64,000 nt of DNA from Persicaria tinctoria (GCA_037127255.1 JBANSL010000009.1:37732975-37796974); one strand, 5' to 3'. Numbered from the stretch's first letter, positions 1-37,217 are shown. The notes: generated by a model from the letters alone, not told the origin. Program-made: numbers and translations.

Positions 1-909
1 AGCATAACTTCCTCTGTTGATTTTGCTCGCATACATATTTGATTCATTGATTTTCTTGGACCTGTCAACGTCTTTGCTCTGTCCAAACTTTGCAAATGAA
101 TTTCCTCCTGGCATCTGTGGGCCAGGGTTTCCTTGATATATACCATTAGATGCACTGCGATTAACCCCCTGGTTAGTTATATCCACTCTTGTATATGTCG
201 CAGTTTGATTTGAATTGCTCCCTGTCCATTGAGAAAACAAATCATAACCAGCGATTGATCTCTTGCATTGTAGACAGTGAAGAACTTTATTAGGTCCCAT
301 TTTGTACTGCCGAAACTGGAATTTGCAAAACGGGCAGGAAGCTGTAAACGTTTCCCATCCATCAGAAGGCGTTGAGTAAGCCTGTGGATTTGGCTGCCAT
401 TTTACATTCGGGCCGGCATTATTCATGTTGTTCTGAACTCCGGATTGCCTCGCATAGTTGACATTTCGGTTTGGCTGATGAGGATTAATTGGAGCCATAT
501 TAGGACTGAATCTCCTATATCTACAGTCATAGAAGGACCGTTTTTCTCTATCAAGTAGCACTCTCTGAGCTTCCCCTATTAACTTGAAGGCAGATTCAGC
601 ACCAGGAAACTTATTCTTATCAGGATGAAGAAGAAGGGCAAGCTTGCGGTACTGCTTTTTGATCTGACCATCATCTGCAGATTGCTCAACTCCAAGGATA
701 CCATACCAGTCCTTCTCATTCCCCATATTCTTGTTTTCAGCAGAACAGTGCACATCACACACACAGATGACCTGGAGTATGTTTTCCAGCTCAGGATGAA
801 GTAGCTTCGCTTTTACTGCAATCTTACGAGCCCCGCTAAAATCTTTGCTTTCCATCTTTTTCTCTGCAATTACCTTGGCCCTGATGGCCTCTTCCTTGTT
901 GCATTCCAT
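1..909 (-). CDS. J-domain (DnaJ-like) protein with zinc ribbon, DUF3444-type family; C-terminal part outside window
   Basis: The minus-strand frame is open from ATG at 909-907 to the window edge (303 codons), so the gene continues to the left. The N-terminus (residues 1-60) resembles the leading helices of the plant DUF3444 J-protein family. The J domain is at about 67-130 with an intact HPD tripeptide at 95-97, the loop that stimulates Hsp70 ATPase. A CPFC...CLQC zinc beta-ribbon follows at about 190-215. These proteins are co-chaperones of mostly unknown client, and members usually have one long coding exon, as seen here. The start is chosen because it follows a splice acceptor (CAG at about 914-912) and the family begins M-E-C-N-K-E-E-A. 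The C-terminal DUF3444 repeats would lie outside the window, so the subfamily is inferred. Confidence 0.88.
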   Translation of the reverse strand, partial: MECNKEEAIRAKVIAEKKMESKDFSGARKIAVKAKLLHPELENILQVICVCDVHCSAENKNMGNEKDWYGILGVEQSADDGQIKKQYRKLALLLHPDKNKFPGAESAFKLIGEAQRVLLDREKRSFYDCRYRRFSPNMAPINPHQPNRNVNYARQSGVQNNMNNAGPNVKWQPNPQAYSTPSDGWETFTASCPFCKFQFRQYKMGPNKVLHCLQCKRSIAGYDLFSQWTGSNSNQTATYTRVDITNQGVNRSASNGIYQGNPGPQMPGGNSFAKFGQSKDVDRSKKINESNMYASKINRGSYA

Positions 910-911
910 CC

Positions 912-2164
912 CTGATACACAATTTGCAAAATAATGTGACTACTTGAATAAAAAGAAAGAAATTACGAGTTAATATAGTAATCGCAATACCTCAAACAAG
1001 AAAAGCCAAGTATTTGCAATGCACCTTGAAAGTCTTGAGATCCACTCACAATGAGCAAGGTCCTCTCACTCCAATCTATATAGGCTGCACATACTAGTAA
1101 TACCTGAGAGTCTAGATGAAAGAAGCATACAGGTCACTAAGAAGAAACTTAACGATGAACAAGAACCAGTCCCCACTCTCCATATTAAATGAACAAAAAA
1201 AAATGCACAGCAATTTTCTAATCTCAGACAAAAAAGTTTTACATTGAGGCTAATAACACTTGAGATTCAAGGAATCAAGGGTCTGTCTTACCAGTGCTTA
1301 TACAAAAATTAAGTTTTGGGTTACAACCATAGTACTAATAACTAAATTTTTTAATATTACGGGAAAAAAAAACAGAAAAAAGGGTGGTGCTGCATTACTA
1401 GTGTATTAAGTGTATTTTGCCATTCATTTTAATGTTGCATTTGAACTCCTAGCTTATAAGACTCCGTAATTTCCTACTCTTAGTTTTCTTCAATGACAAA
1501 TGGCTTGGATCTACAAAAATAACCCAAATGTATATTTCAGCAGCTTTGGGCAGCCCTATTAGTATTGGATGGCAGAACCACATAAAGTCTGCTATTTGGA
1601 TAACATTTCCACACCTAAGAATAAAGATGCAATCACAGCCATGTCATTTTACGAATATTGAAACGTTTTGTAAGTAATGCCTCTCTTTATTGCATGAATT
1701 ACCAAATACAATGTCATTTATAGCCTAAAACCTGTATTTTCGCCAAACCGTAAATGCTTAACTGATATCCATAACAATCTTCAAACCGACAGCAGAATAT
1801 GTCCAGCACGCCACCCATACGAAACCCTCTGGCTTCTTCGCCGTCAAAAAGACCCCCACCCCTTTTACATATGAACACATAGAGTGAATTACCTCTATCT
1901 CTTATTTTCCTAAATTGCTTGTTACAATTCCTCCAAGATTTCCCCATTTGAATATGCACCAGAAAGGCAAAACCAATTTTGCTCATAACAAGTAATGCTC
2001 AGAGAAATCGGCAAATATAGACAACCAACAAAAGTTTACAAGTAAAAGACAAACATAAACAATTAGGGCAAACTTTTTTGTCGAAAAAAGGGGGGCAAGA
2101 CGCAAGTGGACAACTGATCATGAACTGCCCAAAATTAATCTGCACAGTGAGAGAAAGGGAATAC
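912..2164 (-). other. 5'UTR intron of the J-protein gene
   Basis: On the minus strand a GT donor (at 2164-2163, after GACTTGAG-type sequence) and an AG acceptor just upstream of the ATG bracket a 1.25 kb non-coding stretch. No convincing ORF or RNA gene was seen in it. Long 5'UTR introns are common in this gene family. The boundaries are inferred from consensus only. Confidence 0.5.
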
Positions 2165-2590
2165 CTCAAGTGACCACACCAGCACCCACGTCTCCGATAC
2201 GCCGGCCACCGCAACAACAAACCGAGAAGCTGCTTTTCATTCAGCACAAATGTCAAGCGAAAATTGTCAGCAATTGAGGAGGACAACAACCAAAAAAAAA
2301 AACTCGCCCTCAAAACCCTAATTACATCGAAACCCTAACTCAAAAGACAAATCTCGCGCTCAGCTCCAACAAAACCTCGAACGCCATAGAATAGAGACAA
2401 ATAAATTCGTGAAATTTGACACTGCAAACAGGAAACAAGATTCAGAAATTCTCACCGAGGCCAACCTCTCTCGGAGAGAGGGAGAAAATGAAAAAGGACG
2501 AAGAAGCGACGCAAACAACGATTCAGTCAAAGATTGTGAGACTCGGCAGAAAATGGAATTTAGGGGAATAAAAATTATATACAAAACCAA
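2165..2590 (-). promoter_or_regulatory. 5'UTR exon and promoter-proximal region of the J-protein gene
   Basis: The stretch upstream of the inferred 5'UTR intron is moderately GC-rich and contains CTC/GAG-rich tracts typical of plant leaders. Short ORFs on both strands here have no recognisable domain. The transcription start is not located precisely. Confidence 0.35.
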
Positions 2591-2599
2591 AAACTGAGT

Positions 2600-3270
2600 T
2601 GAGAAATTGGGGATTTTTCAGCGGCATTGAATTCCAGTTATGCCCTAACGCCCATGTCTGCAGTCTCCATTGAACAAGTACTAACTAGATTGTAATTATC
2701 TCAAGGTTGAGGGGTATTTTGTAATGTGTGAAATTCCAATTTTGCCCTTGTTAACTTCCCAAATTCTGCCCTTTTCCCTCCTTTTTTGCTAAAAAATATA
2801 ATTCACCTCTAATTTGAAATTCAAATTTTAAGATAATTTACTACCTTCACTAAAATTGATGCAAAGTGTTAGATCATTATTGGAATTGAAAATATAATCA
2901 TTTTTTACAACAAAAAATAAGAGTATAAGTTTGAGTTAAATCAGACTCAATTGACTCATCACCAATAGCATCTTTACAAGCGAGAGAGATGACTTCTTGA
3001 AAGCGAGAGAGATGACTTCTTGAAAATGAGCGAAGATGACTTCTTGAAGCACCATCCATCTAGAAACGAAGATGAACAATCTTATCTATCACTTAATTGA
3101 CTCCTCGAAAGAGATGACTTCTCGAAAATTTGATCATTTGAATTTAGAGCATTGAATTTTGTAAGATAGGTTAAGATAAAGAGAAAATCTTGCAAAATGT
3201 ATACATGTTTAAATTATCAAAATTCTTTAGATGTTTAGAATATACACAAAATAAGAAGTTCATATTTATT
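2600..3270. other. Intergenic AT-rich DNA with a short tandem repeat
   Basis: No gene was found. At about 2980-3050 a unit of about 24 bp with the core GAGAGATGACTTCTTGAAA is repeated three times, and weaker copies of GATGACTTCT follow at 3110-3125. Confidence 0.5.
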
Positions 3271-3274
3271 ATCA

Positions 3275-3800
3275 GCGGCGGACCAAGAAATTTTTCTAGG
3301 AGGCTGAATAAATTTTCAAGAATTTTTTTACACGTATATATGAAAAATATTTTTTTAAAAAAATCATTAGAAAAAGTATTAAATTTGTTATTTAAATAGT
3401 CAAATTTAGTAGAAAAAATAAAAAATGTTTTTGTTTAAATATATTGGAGATAAATTTAATTTGTTATTTAGTTAGGCATTTTTAGTAAAAAAAAAATAAA
3501 AGAAACAAAAATTATGAAAAAAGTGAAGCTAATAGGATTGGAACTCTAGTCATTTTTAGTAGGAAAAATAAAAATTATCAAAAAAATGAGAATTTTTTTA
3601 TATGCATATGTAGAAAAAAAATTAGTTTAAATATATTGGAAAGAAATTTTAATTTGTTGTTTAATTAGACATTTTTAGTAAAAAAAACTAAGAGAGACAA
3701 AAATTATGAAAATAGTGAAGTTGATGGGATTTTAACTCATGACCTCAAGTGAATAAATACATCTCCTTACCAACTAAACTAAACTGTCTTTGTAATTTTT
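3275..3800 (-). repeat. Degenerate retroposon-like repeat with internal duplication and tRNA-like head
   Basis: Two imperfect direct copies of about 165 bp (about 3395-3550 and 3550-3720) share blocks such as ATTTTTAGTA and AAAAATTATGAAAA. Read on the minus strand from 3795, the right edge looks like a decayed tRNA-derived head: TAGTTGGTAAGGAG resembles box A, and GGTCATGAGTT...ATCCC resembles box B. The family assignment is uncertain. Confidence 0.35.
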
Positions 3801-3824
3801 TTTTTTGTTAGCGTAAAAATGCGA

Positions 3825-6085
3825 CTAGTTGGACTTAGCCGATATCATTCTTTCGGATGAGATCAATAAGATCTTTATTTGATGTCAGTGCGACCCCAGA
3901 AGAAGAGTGACTAAGGTGTGCAACCTTATTTGTCACTTTGTTCCCTTCCCGTGGCACATAAGAAATTTTCGTCCTCAAGAAAGATTTAATTATTCATTTA
4001 ATATCACCCATTATTAGCAGCTCTATTTCCCATGGTCAGCAACCATGTTGTTTTAAGTTTTTGATAATTGTAAGGGAGTCACCTTTAGAGCAAGCCCAAC
4101 AGCTTTTGTATATAATTTCTAAAATAGAGATGAAAATGTCAAAATCTCTAAAAAAAATTTACTCAAACTCCAACAGCTTCTCTATTTTACAGATTTCTAC
4201 ATTTATTAAAGACTATAATAAATAAATGCATTTATTAAAGATATTTAATTCTATATTTTTAAAAACTTCATTTAAACTTAATTCTAACATTTAGACTCAA
4301 TTTTTTTAGTATAAAAGTTATCATAAAATTGGATAAAATATTATTCAAATTTAATCTGATTATTTTCAATTGATTAATATATATTTTTATTAGAAATTAG
4401 ATTGGTGATTGATCATATTTGCTTAATTAATTAAATTAATTAAATAATAAGGCTTCATTTAATTTATAAAAAATAAAATCATTTCAATATGAGTTCAAGC
4501 GAATATTTTTTGAAGTGAAAATTTTATAGCATTAAATTGGATGAAATTAATTATGCTATTTTATTTATAAAATTTAACATAGAATTATGATGTTTTGTTT
4601 ATCTATGTATATTGATATAACATAATTAATTTATATATTATATCAAATCATATCAATTTTTTTAATTAATTTTTAAAAATAATTATATTTTTATTACTAA
4701 TAAATATGAAATTATTTTTTTCTATATTATGGGTGAAAATGTGGGGTTGTGTCATTAAATTCTATATATGGACAAGTAAACATTAAATTATAGAGATCAA
4801 TTTCTCTTCCTCCAAATTTAGAGATTTTTCCCCTCTCTCCATCCATTTCTTTATTTTAGAGATGAGTTTGGAGAAGCTGTTGGGGAGAAAAAATGACGTT
4901 TTTCTCTAAAATCTCACATTTTCTCTATTTTAGCAAAGCTGTTGGGCTTGCTCTTAAAGACTAAGTAATGTATATTTAACTGGTTCGCATGTAGTAGCCC
5001 TTTCCTTTAAGCAAGGGCTTCAACCATGACAAGAGTCTGTTTACCAAATATTTTGTTTCCAAGAATAACTGGGTTACCGTTACATTCTCGAATAATGTAT
5101 CCTTAACTACTCACCCCATCTGGAGAAACTGCACCATCGAAGTTCAGTTTCATGAATCCGTTTTCTGGTTTCCTCCATCTAATGTTCTTTCTGCTTATTT
5201 TTCGCAAAGTTGTCCTGTGTAAACGATTAGAATCGTTGTCATCTTCCTTTTGGTTTGCTTTTTTCCAGTTCTGTCGAGTAGCTTTTACCCTTCCCTCTAT
5301 TTCCCGGAGAGAAGGGATTCTACTATCTCTGAAAATTACTTGATTTCTGAGAGACCATGTTAGCCATAAGTTTATAGCTAATTGTTCCTTTTCTTCTTTG
5401 TTAAGCTTTTCCCCCAACTCTCTCATGATCTCTTTAATATCCATTGTTGTCTGTAAATTGGGATTCGTAATATCTTCAACCTTCTAAGAGTGAAGGCAAT
5501 ATCTTTTAATGAATGCACACTTGACAAATAGGTGTGCCTCATCTTCCCCTTGAGCATCACAAAAAGGACAACCATTCGGGATAGAAATCCCCCTATTAGT
5601 TATAGTTAGTCTTTCTTTTGTAGAAAGTCCATTTTGGCAGAGTTTCCACATAAAGTTTTTAACTTTTGGTAAAGTGTTTAGTTTCCAGACCCAGTAGTTT
5701 GGGTTATCTACTTCTCTGTCTGGATTTGTTATAATTTTCATGGCGCTAGCCGTTGTAAACCGTCCATTGTTGTCAGACCACCGGTATAGTCTATCTGAAA
5801 TTGGATTGATTGGAAGTGGTATGTCCATTATTTCCCTTACAATATCTTTATCTAGGTCTTGTTCTATTTTTTCCTTCCATCATTCCCCCCCCCCTCCAAT
5901 TACATACTCACTAACTCGGGGTATTAGGTTGAAAATATTGGCTTGAGTTGATTCTATTTGATAAAGGTTCTAACGATACTCATTTGTCTTCCCAAAACCT
6001 AACAAATCCTTCATGTATTTGTATGTTATAATCTTTACCCAATAGTTATCCGGTTCTGCTAGCGTTTTCCACAACAATTCTTGCT
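3825..6085 (-). pseudogene. Degenerate LINE (non-LTR retrotransposon) 3' region: zf-RVT plus RNase H
   Basis: Reading leftward, 5946-5484 encodes a reverse-transcriptase zinc-binding domain (pattern W-K-L...P-K-V-K-N-F-M-W-K, then C-P-F-C...E-D-E-A-H-L-F). A frame change near 5460 precedes a linker and the start of an RNase H domain (M-K-L-N-F-D-G-A at about 5150-5120). The rest of the RNase H (V-P-R-E-G-N...A-H-L) lies at 3830-4080, on the far side of a MITE at 4088-4953. Frame changes and the insertion show it is dead. The RT core that should lie to the right of 6085 is absent. Confidence 0.75.
4088..4953. mobile_element. PIF/Harbinger-type MITE with TTA target duplication
   Basis: The element starts GAGCAAGCCCAACAGC and ends with the exact inverse GCTGTTGGGCTTGCTC. 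It is flanked by TTA at 4085-4087 and 4954-4956, a three-base T-W-A target duplication as expected for PIF/Harbinger. It is 866 bp, AT-rich and without an ORF. It interrupts the RNase H region of the LINE fragment, so it is younger than that LINE. Confidence 0.85.
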
Positions 6086-6370
6086 ACACTATTTTATTCC
6101 TAAAATTAGTAAAAATTACAAAAAAATCCGAAAATTAAAAAAAATCATGTGGTTTTCTTTCCGATTAAGCCCCTAGGTCCGCTAATGTTTATTATTATAG
6201 AAGGGTTTAGGTTAGCAAAATGTCTTATGAAGTATACAGATTTTGCAAAACATTTAGGATGGATTGCAATTAGTATCCTAAGTCTCGACGTTAATAAATA
6301 GGTTCTTCAAATGAGTATAAGATGTCGACTATATCATATACAAACTGATGTTGATGATGAGAATTTATTA

Positions 6371-6728
6371 GGCCCGTTTGTTATCGATATCTAGATATAT
6401 ATCTAGATAAAGATATCGATCTCAAGATATCGACATAGTTGATATCTTGATATCAAGATATCGGTATTGGTATCAAGATATCGATATCTACCTCCCTAAA
6501 AATCAGTATATCAAAATAGACCAAATTTGATATCTAGATATCAAGTGATATGGTGATAACAACCACAAATATCAAATATCACTTAATATCAAGTGATGTC
6601 GTAGGGATACCAAACACTAGATATAGATATCACTTAAAGTGATATCGATACCTAGCCAAACATTAGATATTAGATATTAAGGACTGATATCCTATATCTG
6701 ATATATAGATATCAATACCAAACAGGGG
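6371..6728. mobile_element. Tourist-like MITE made of GATATC-type palindromes
   Basis: Left end GGCCCGTTTGTTATCGATAT and right end ATATCAATACCAAACAGGGG are imperfect inverted repeats. The 358-bp interior is almost entirely made of GATATC, GATATCGATATC and TATAGATATC dyads. No clear target duplication was seen. No coding potential. Confidence 0.55.
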
Positions 6729-7249
6729 ATTTTAATTAGTTTAGCATTTTTTAAAAAAAAAATTTAAATTTTTTTTAACTAGATATCTGATCATGATTTA
6801 GAAATTTTTTTAAAATTTTAATTAGTTTGGCATTTTTTTTAATTAAATTCTTAAGATTGCTTGCCTTTTTTCAGGGAATTTTTTCCAATTTAGAGGCTTA
6901 TAAGGCATAGGATAGAAAAAACGTTTTAGCATTTATAAAAGATACTGATCACACGAGCTTAGAAGGACTTATTATTTCAGAATTCAGAGCGCTCTCAACC
7001 TCCCACCATCTTACTATGTTGGTTTATAGCTGATTTGATGTGATGATAACAGATAATATAGTGTGATATGATAATGTGTTAAATCCAATACCTTCGAAGG
7101 CATATGAATATTCCCCCAACAGAGCCTAAGTGGAGAAAAATAAGATACAAACCTACAGATTACATTATATGCATAATATAAATAACTTAATAAGAGTACC
7201 TGAAGTAGAATAAAACATAGTCCAATTCATCTACCGTCTATGCTATCGT
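6729..7249. other. AT-rich intergenic DNA and SYD 3'UTR
   Basis: No gene seen. The 3'UTR of the SYD gene should extend left from 7250. A possible minus-strand donor (CAG then GTACTC near 7200) could indicate a 3'UTR intron, but this is not supported further. Confidence 0.4.
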
Positions 7250-32071
<24,822 letters not shown>

Positions 32072-32728
32072 CGTACCTAACCATGAGCAGAGGAATACAA
32101 ACCCTCAGTTGAAATGCATAAAAAAGGTTTCAATCTGCAAACTATAAGTATGTAAATCAGTTCCTATTCCAATGTAATATTGCTGACAGTCCATTTCAAG
32201 TCACCCACCTGCTGATGCACTAGGTCTACTGGTTCCTACACGTCTAAAAGACTACAACCATAAGATAATCAAATAACAGAACCATCCTAAACCTCCTAGT
32301 ACTCAGCTCCGCGCAATATCACCAAGCAATTAAAAAAAAATCGAAAATCAGCCATAAAGGCAACAAGCGGTCCAAAAATTCCCAAATCAAAGGAATCCAA
32401 CGATCGCAATTGCAAAAACTAGCTTCATCAATTGAGTTCAACAACGAGAAAACTAACATTAGGTCGCCACACCACAACCACTCCCCTGAAGCTGACCGTG
32501 TTCCAACTACTTGCCTCCGAATCCTAAACGTTAAACCCTAGGGCTAAATAAAGGGGGTCGAACACCAGGCAGAAGGCGAATAGATCTGGTAAGGATCTGC
32601 ATACGGGAAACAGGAGCTATTTTGCACTCTACATATGAACAACAACTAAGACACAGATTGAATAACTCGAAAAATAGAGGGGGAAGTGGAGGAAAGAAAG
32701 AGAAAGTAAGGGTTTTGAAGAATCGAAC

Positions 32729-32960
32729 CTCGATGTCGATAGCTGGTGAACAGCTAGACGTTCATCTCCAACGCTGACAATGGACGGAGATGTGGGAGAG
32801 AGGAGGTGACGATGGAGAGGTGCGACTGAGGAAAATGGAATGCAGTTGGAAGAGCATCGATCGAGTCCCCGAGGAAGATACGACTGCTGTGACTTCAATG
32901 GCGTGACCGGCCAACTACGTCCGGGTCGGGTCGAACCGGGTCCATTGAGAATCCGTTTTT
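32729..32960 (-). promoter_or_regulatory. SYD: SYD 5'UTR exon and promoter-proximal region
   Basis: A good minus-strand donor (ATCGAG then GTTCGA) lies at about 32729. The GC content rises in 32730-32950, consistent with the leader and start region. The exact transcription start and a TATA box were not identified. Confidence 0.45.
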
Positions 32961-32986
32961 GGGGTAAATTGCAAAATAAATCGCAT

Positions 32987-34301
32987 TTTTTTAGGCGAAA
33001 ATGCATAAAACCACTCACTATTCAGTGTTGTTTTCAAATAATCACCCCTTATTCAAAAATTGTCAAATAACCACTCACTATTCATTGTTGTTTGCAAATA
33101 ACCACCCATTAAATATAGGTTGTTTGCAACTAACCACCCATATCCATTTTCTTGTTAAACCTCACTCAATTTAATATGAAAAGACAATTATACCCCTATT
33201 CTTTAATGTTTTATTTTTTGTAAAAAGACAATTATACTTCTCTCTATTGCTTGATTTTTCAGGTATTACAATTAGACCTGTCAAATGGGTCATTCGGGTC
33301 GGGTTACTTCGGGTCCCGAGTCAAACGGGTTCCGGGTACATCAAGGTTGTCTCAAACCCGGGTTTGACCGAGTTTCGGGTCATTTTGGGTCGATTTTGGG
33401 TTTGTCAATTTTTTTTTTTTAAATTAAAAAAATCATGATTTGATAATTTTGGATAATTTTATAATTCTATAATTAAAGACGTTGTTCATAAATTCTAGTG
33501 CTTGCAACTATATACTATATCTGATCTAAAATATTTTATTTTTATTATTTCTCGTAGTTTTTAATAAAATGTAATAATATATAAATATCAAAATTTTAAA
33601 TAATTTTTTTAAAAATTAGATATTTTATATATTATTACATCTTATTAAAAACATTTGATTTGTATTACTTCACGTAATTTTTAATAAAATGTACTAATAT
33701 ATAAAATATCAAATTTTTAAATATTTTTAAAAAAAAATCATGTAATTAGAAATAAGCATATAATTATTTTAATATGTTTTAGAACTTTTATCTTCTTAAA
33801 AAAATGTGTTGAAAAATAAAAAATCAAATACTATCGATCGGACAGAGTATTACACAATATAAATAAATATAAAAATTGCTTTGAAAATGAAAGATCAAGT
33901 GATTGTAATTATAAAATGTAATAAATTGGAATCTCCATAAAAAAAATTAATCATATATAATTATAAATCAACCGGGTCAATCGGGTAAATCGGGTCAAAA
34001 TTACCGGGTCAATCGGGTCACCAGGTCGAAACCCAGATTACTCGAAAAAATTCCGGATTTTCGGGTATAATTGTCTTTTCATATTAAATTAAGTGAGGTT
34101 TAACAAGAAAAGGAGTATGGGTGGTTAGTTGCAAACAACCTATATTAAATGGGTGGTTATTTGACAATTTTTTAATAAGAGGTGGTTGTTTGCAAACAAC
34201 AATGAATAGTGGGTGTTTATTTGACAATTTTTTAATAAGAGGTGGTTATTTGAAAACAACAATGAATAGTGGGTGGTTTTATGCATTTTCGCCTTTTTTT
34301 T
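32987..34301. mobile_element. Foldback-type element with about 210-240 bp inverted arms
   Basis: The left arm (32987-33196) starts TTTAGGCGAAAATGCATAAA and contains repeats of AATAACCACCCATTA-type sequence. The right arm (34063-34301) is its inverse, ending TTTATGCATTTTCGCC, with one additional internal repeat unit. The centre (33.25-34.05 kb) is AT-rich with CGGGTCAA-type repeats at both shoulders (about 33270-33400 and 33965-34030), like the ends of a small nested hAT-like element that starts near GACCTGTCAAATGGGTC. No target duplication or ORF was resolved. Confidence 0.6.
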
Positions 34302-34358
34302 ATGTACAAGATAAAGGATTTGGACCATTTGGTGGCATCAGCGATTCACATCATATAC

Positions 34359-34540
34359 TAGGTACTTTTTTTTTTTGATAAGATAAAAATTCGGGTGGTG
34401 GTTAGCCTACCCGATAGCATCCCGAATGATGAGATCACGAAGATCTGAAAGAAATACAAATATATAATACATCAAAAGAAGCACCCAAAGAAAACCCGGA
34501 AAACTACAAACCCTAAGCAAACAAGCGGACACAACATCGA
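34359..34540 (-). mobile_element. 5'-truncated LINE 3' end with 16-bp target duplication
   Basis: The 182-bp insert carries a poly-A tail on the minus strand (T-run at 34366-34377). It is flanked by GATTCACATCATATAC at 34343-34358 and 34541-34556. The 3'-end sequence GGTTAGCCTACCCGATAG region and the A-tail fit a plant LINE tail. No coding sequence remains. Confidence 0.8.
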
Positions 34541-34729
34541 GATTCACATCATATACGGTCTACCCCTCCTCCGTCTCCCCCTTAAAAACATTAATTAAAA
34601 AGAAAAAGGAAATAAAAATAAAAAATAGATTAAAACAATAAAAAAATAAAGCATGCCATATTCATAGGTTGGAGGATGTAACATCCTCGAGTATAATTGT
34701 TGGTTGACCATGATATCCACCCGCGAATT

Positions 34730-35090
34730 GACAATGCCCTTCTCTAAACCGACAAATCTCTATCACATGTAGTTTTTTGGAATCTCGATGACTTAAATTG
34801 AATTAACAACACCTTTCTCCAAACTGACAAAACTCTATTACATGCAATTTCAGATTTTGGAATCTCGAAGACTGAAAGTGAATTGGCAACACTTTGATAC
34901 AAACCGACAAGCTCACATGCAGATTCAAAATTTAAAATCTCAAATGACACAACATTTCCAATAAAGATCACTTCTATTACATTAATGTCATATGCATTAC
35001 ATTAAGGAAACATGCATTATAGGAAGAGAAACATGCATTACAGGAAGGAAAACATGCATTACAATAAGGGAAACATGCATGAACATAAGC
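34730..35090. repeat. Two adjacent tandem repeats
   Basis: At 34735-34960 a unit of about 95 bp (core TTTTGGAATCTCGA...GACAA) occurs about 2.5 times. At 34985-35085 a unit of about 22 bp with core ACATGCATTACAGGAAG occurs about 4.5 times. The peptide in this ORF is a by-product of the repeat. Confidence 0.6.
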
Positions 35091-36180
35091 TTCGATCTCT
35101 CATGGGAAAGATTCATCTGCAGCTTTTTGAATAACTTTGTTTTGAGATTTCCACCTTCGGGTGGAAGATTTGGAGTTACCATGAGCCGACTAAGAAATTC
35201 CATCTTTTTCACTCGCATAGTCGCATGTACCATTCAGGTCCGTGCCAGCCACATGTGCAGGTGGCTCGATGGAACAGGGTCCCCAAAAAAATTTAGGGCC
35301 CAATATTATAGAATTTCTGGTTATATAAATTTATTATCTAAAAGATGCAAATATGAATTGTTCTTCCATTGGTATTACAGTTGTTGTTGAAATTGGTAAA
35401 TCTCCATTCACTCGGGATCGATTTCTGTAACTCCACTTTTATTTTCCTCATTGTTGGCCCTTTTTTAATTTTCCCCTCTCTCTTTGGCCTTTTCTTCTTC
35501 TGCCTTCACTTCATCTTTTTTCTATTCATTTCATTTATTGTTTTCCCATTTTATTATTATGTTTTCCATTTTATTATTATATATTTCCCTTTCAAAAATT
35601 ATCATTATACTAACTTAATAGATTTTATACCAATCTAATACATATTAGAAAAATTGGCAAAATCATACATAATTTTTAAACTATTACGACCTTTTTAAGC
35701 TAAAAAAAGTGTTTAATATATTTAATTATCACCGTAATATTAAATATTTAATTTAATCTAAACTTTAACCAATATATATAGAACTACTTCAATACTCTTA
35801 TAACATTTTGCAAGCATTAAAAAATCATGGAAAAATTATTATAAGTTATGTTTTAGAAGAAAAACCAAAAATATGTTACATTTTAATTTCATAAAACATT
35901 CAACTTTTACAATTGAGAATATTAGGTATTTTTATTTTTAAAGTCTAATATTCAAAATAACATTTAAAGGGGATTGTTATTATATAGTTTAATTTCACAC
36001 AGGATCCCTAAAATTATTGGCACAGCCCTGGTACCATTGCACATTCTCCCTCCTGCGAACCTTCTTTGCCATCTGCAACTCATAAATTTGCTTGAACTTT
36101 TCCGTTTCTTCCTTTGGCCGTTCGAGGGCAACCTCTCTTTGTGCTACCTGATCGGATGACATCACATCCTTTCATTTTTC
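35091..36180. other. AT-rich non-genic stretch
   Basis: No supported gene. A short minus-strand coding-like peptide at about 36010-36160 (K-E-E-T-E-K-F-K-Q-I-Y-E-L-Q-M) is not attributable to a family and has a stop on its far side. Confidence 0.4.
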
Positions 36181-36918
36181 TCTTAGATTTTTTTATGCCC
36201 TGACGAGAGGGTTTCTCGACCAAATAAATTTGTAGTCAAGACCCCCGCTATAGTATAGGGGAGTAAGGTTCGTCCTCAGGAGAGAAGTCAGCGGTTCTAG
36301 GTTTAGTGTGTTTTGGGGTTAAGGGATAGCGGGAAAAGGTGGGGAGGTTGTTGTCGACAAAGAATAGAGGGGTCGATGTCGATGGATGGAGAGGGAATGG
36401 TAGAAGAAGAGGTGGTCGGTGTCGGGTAACTTTGCAGGATAAAAATAATGAAATAAAATAAATAAAGATGCAAACTTCCAAGGTTAGGGATCACCACAAC
36501 AATAAACATATGCGCATATCATAAATCACATAAAGATGCATGCTTTATATCAAATAACTTTCGTTATTAACAAATAGGAATATAGAGGCTTTCGCATAAA
36601 CCCTAAGTGTTACTACCTTTTCTTAATTAGGATCAACCAATTTTCGCAGGCAAAGCCTAATTACTATCCAAATTCATAATTAATTCACTTTCGCTTCATA
36701 ATTGCAAATAAGGAATTGCCCTCAACTGTCACAAAGGATTAAGCACATAGGTAGATGATAATAAAGACACACAAAATCATGAATTCATAAATCAAACAAA
36801 CATATCTATGTTGGGATCACCCCAACCCTAGAAGAAGGAAAATTAGAAAGCAAACATGATGAAAGAAATTAACTTTGACATAAAATAAGCTATAACTTAC
36901 AAAACCTTCCAAACGTTC

Positions 36919-36960
<42 letters not shown>

Positions 36961-37217
36961 TGCGCCCGAAGACGGCTTTGCTTGAATGAATGAAAATCAG
37001 CCCCTAGGGCTTTATTTATAGCCTTCTATTCCTTGTTATTCAAGGATAGAATATATCTATATATATCTAAAAAGCTTAAAAGATAAATAAAAGCAATAAC
37101 ATAATTAAATCTAAATAGGGGGAATATATCTAAAGTCTTCAAGTGGATAGATCTCTCTCTTCATGATGGATCTTGATAGCTCTTGATAGATCCGGATGGA
37201 ATTTGATCTCGAAAATA
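36181..37217. repeat. Left half of an unclassified non-coding repeat, split by the Mutator-like element
   Basis: The stretch has a CT microsatellite of about 40 bp at 36916-36957 and no gene. The sequence to its right is interrupted at the 10-bp duplication CTCGAAAATA and resumes at 47817. This shows it existed before the MULE inserted. The repeat class is unknown. Confidence 0.45.

Noticed and set aside
34121..34378. An 85-aa ORF with repeated C-L-F-D-N-F-L-I-R-G-G
   Set aside because: It is a translation of the foldback-arm repeat, not a gene.
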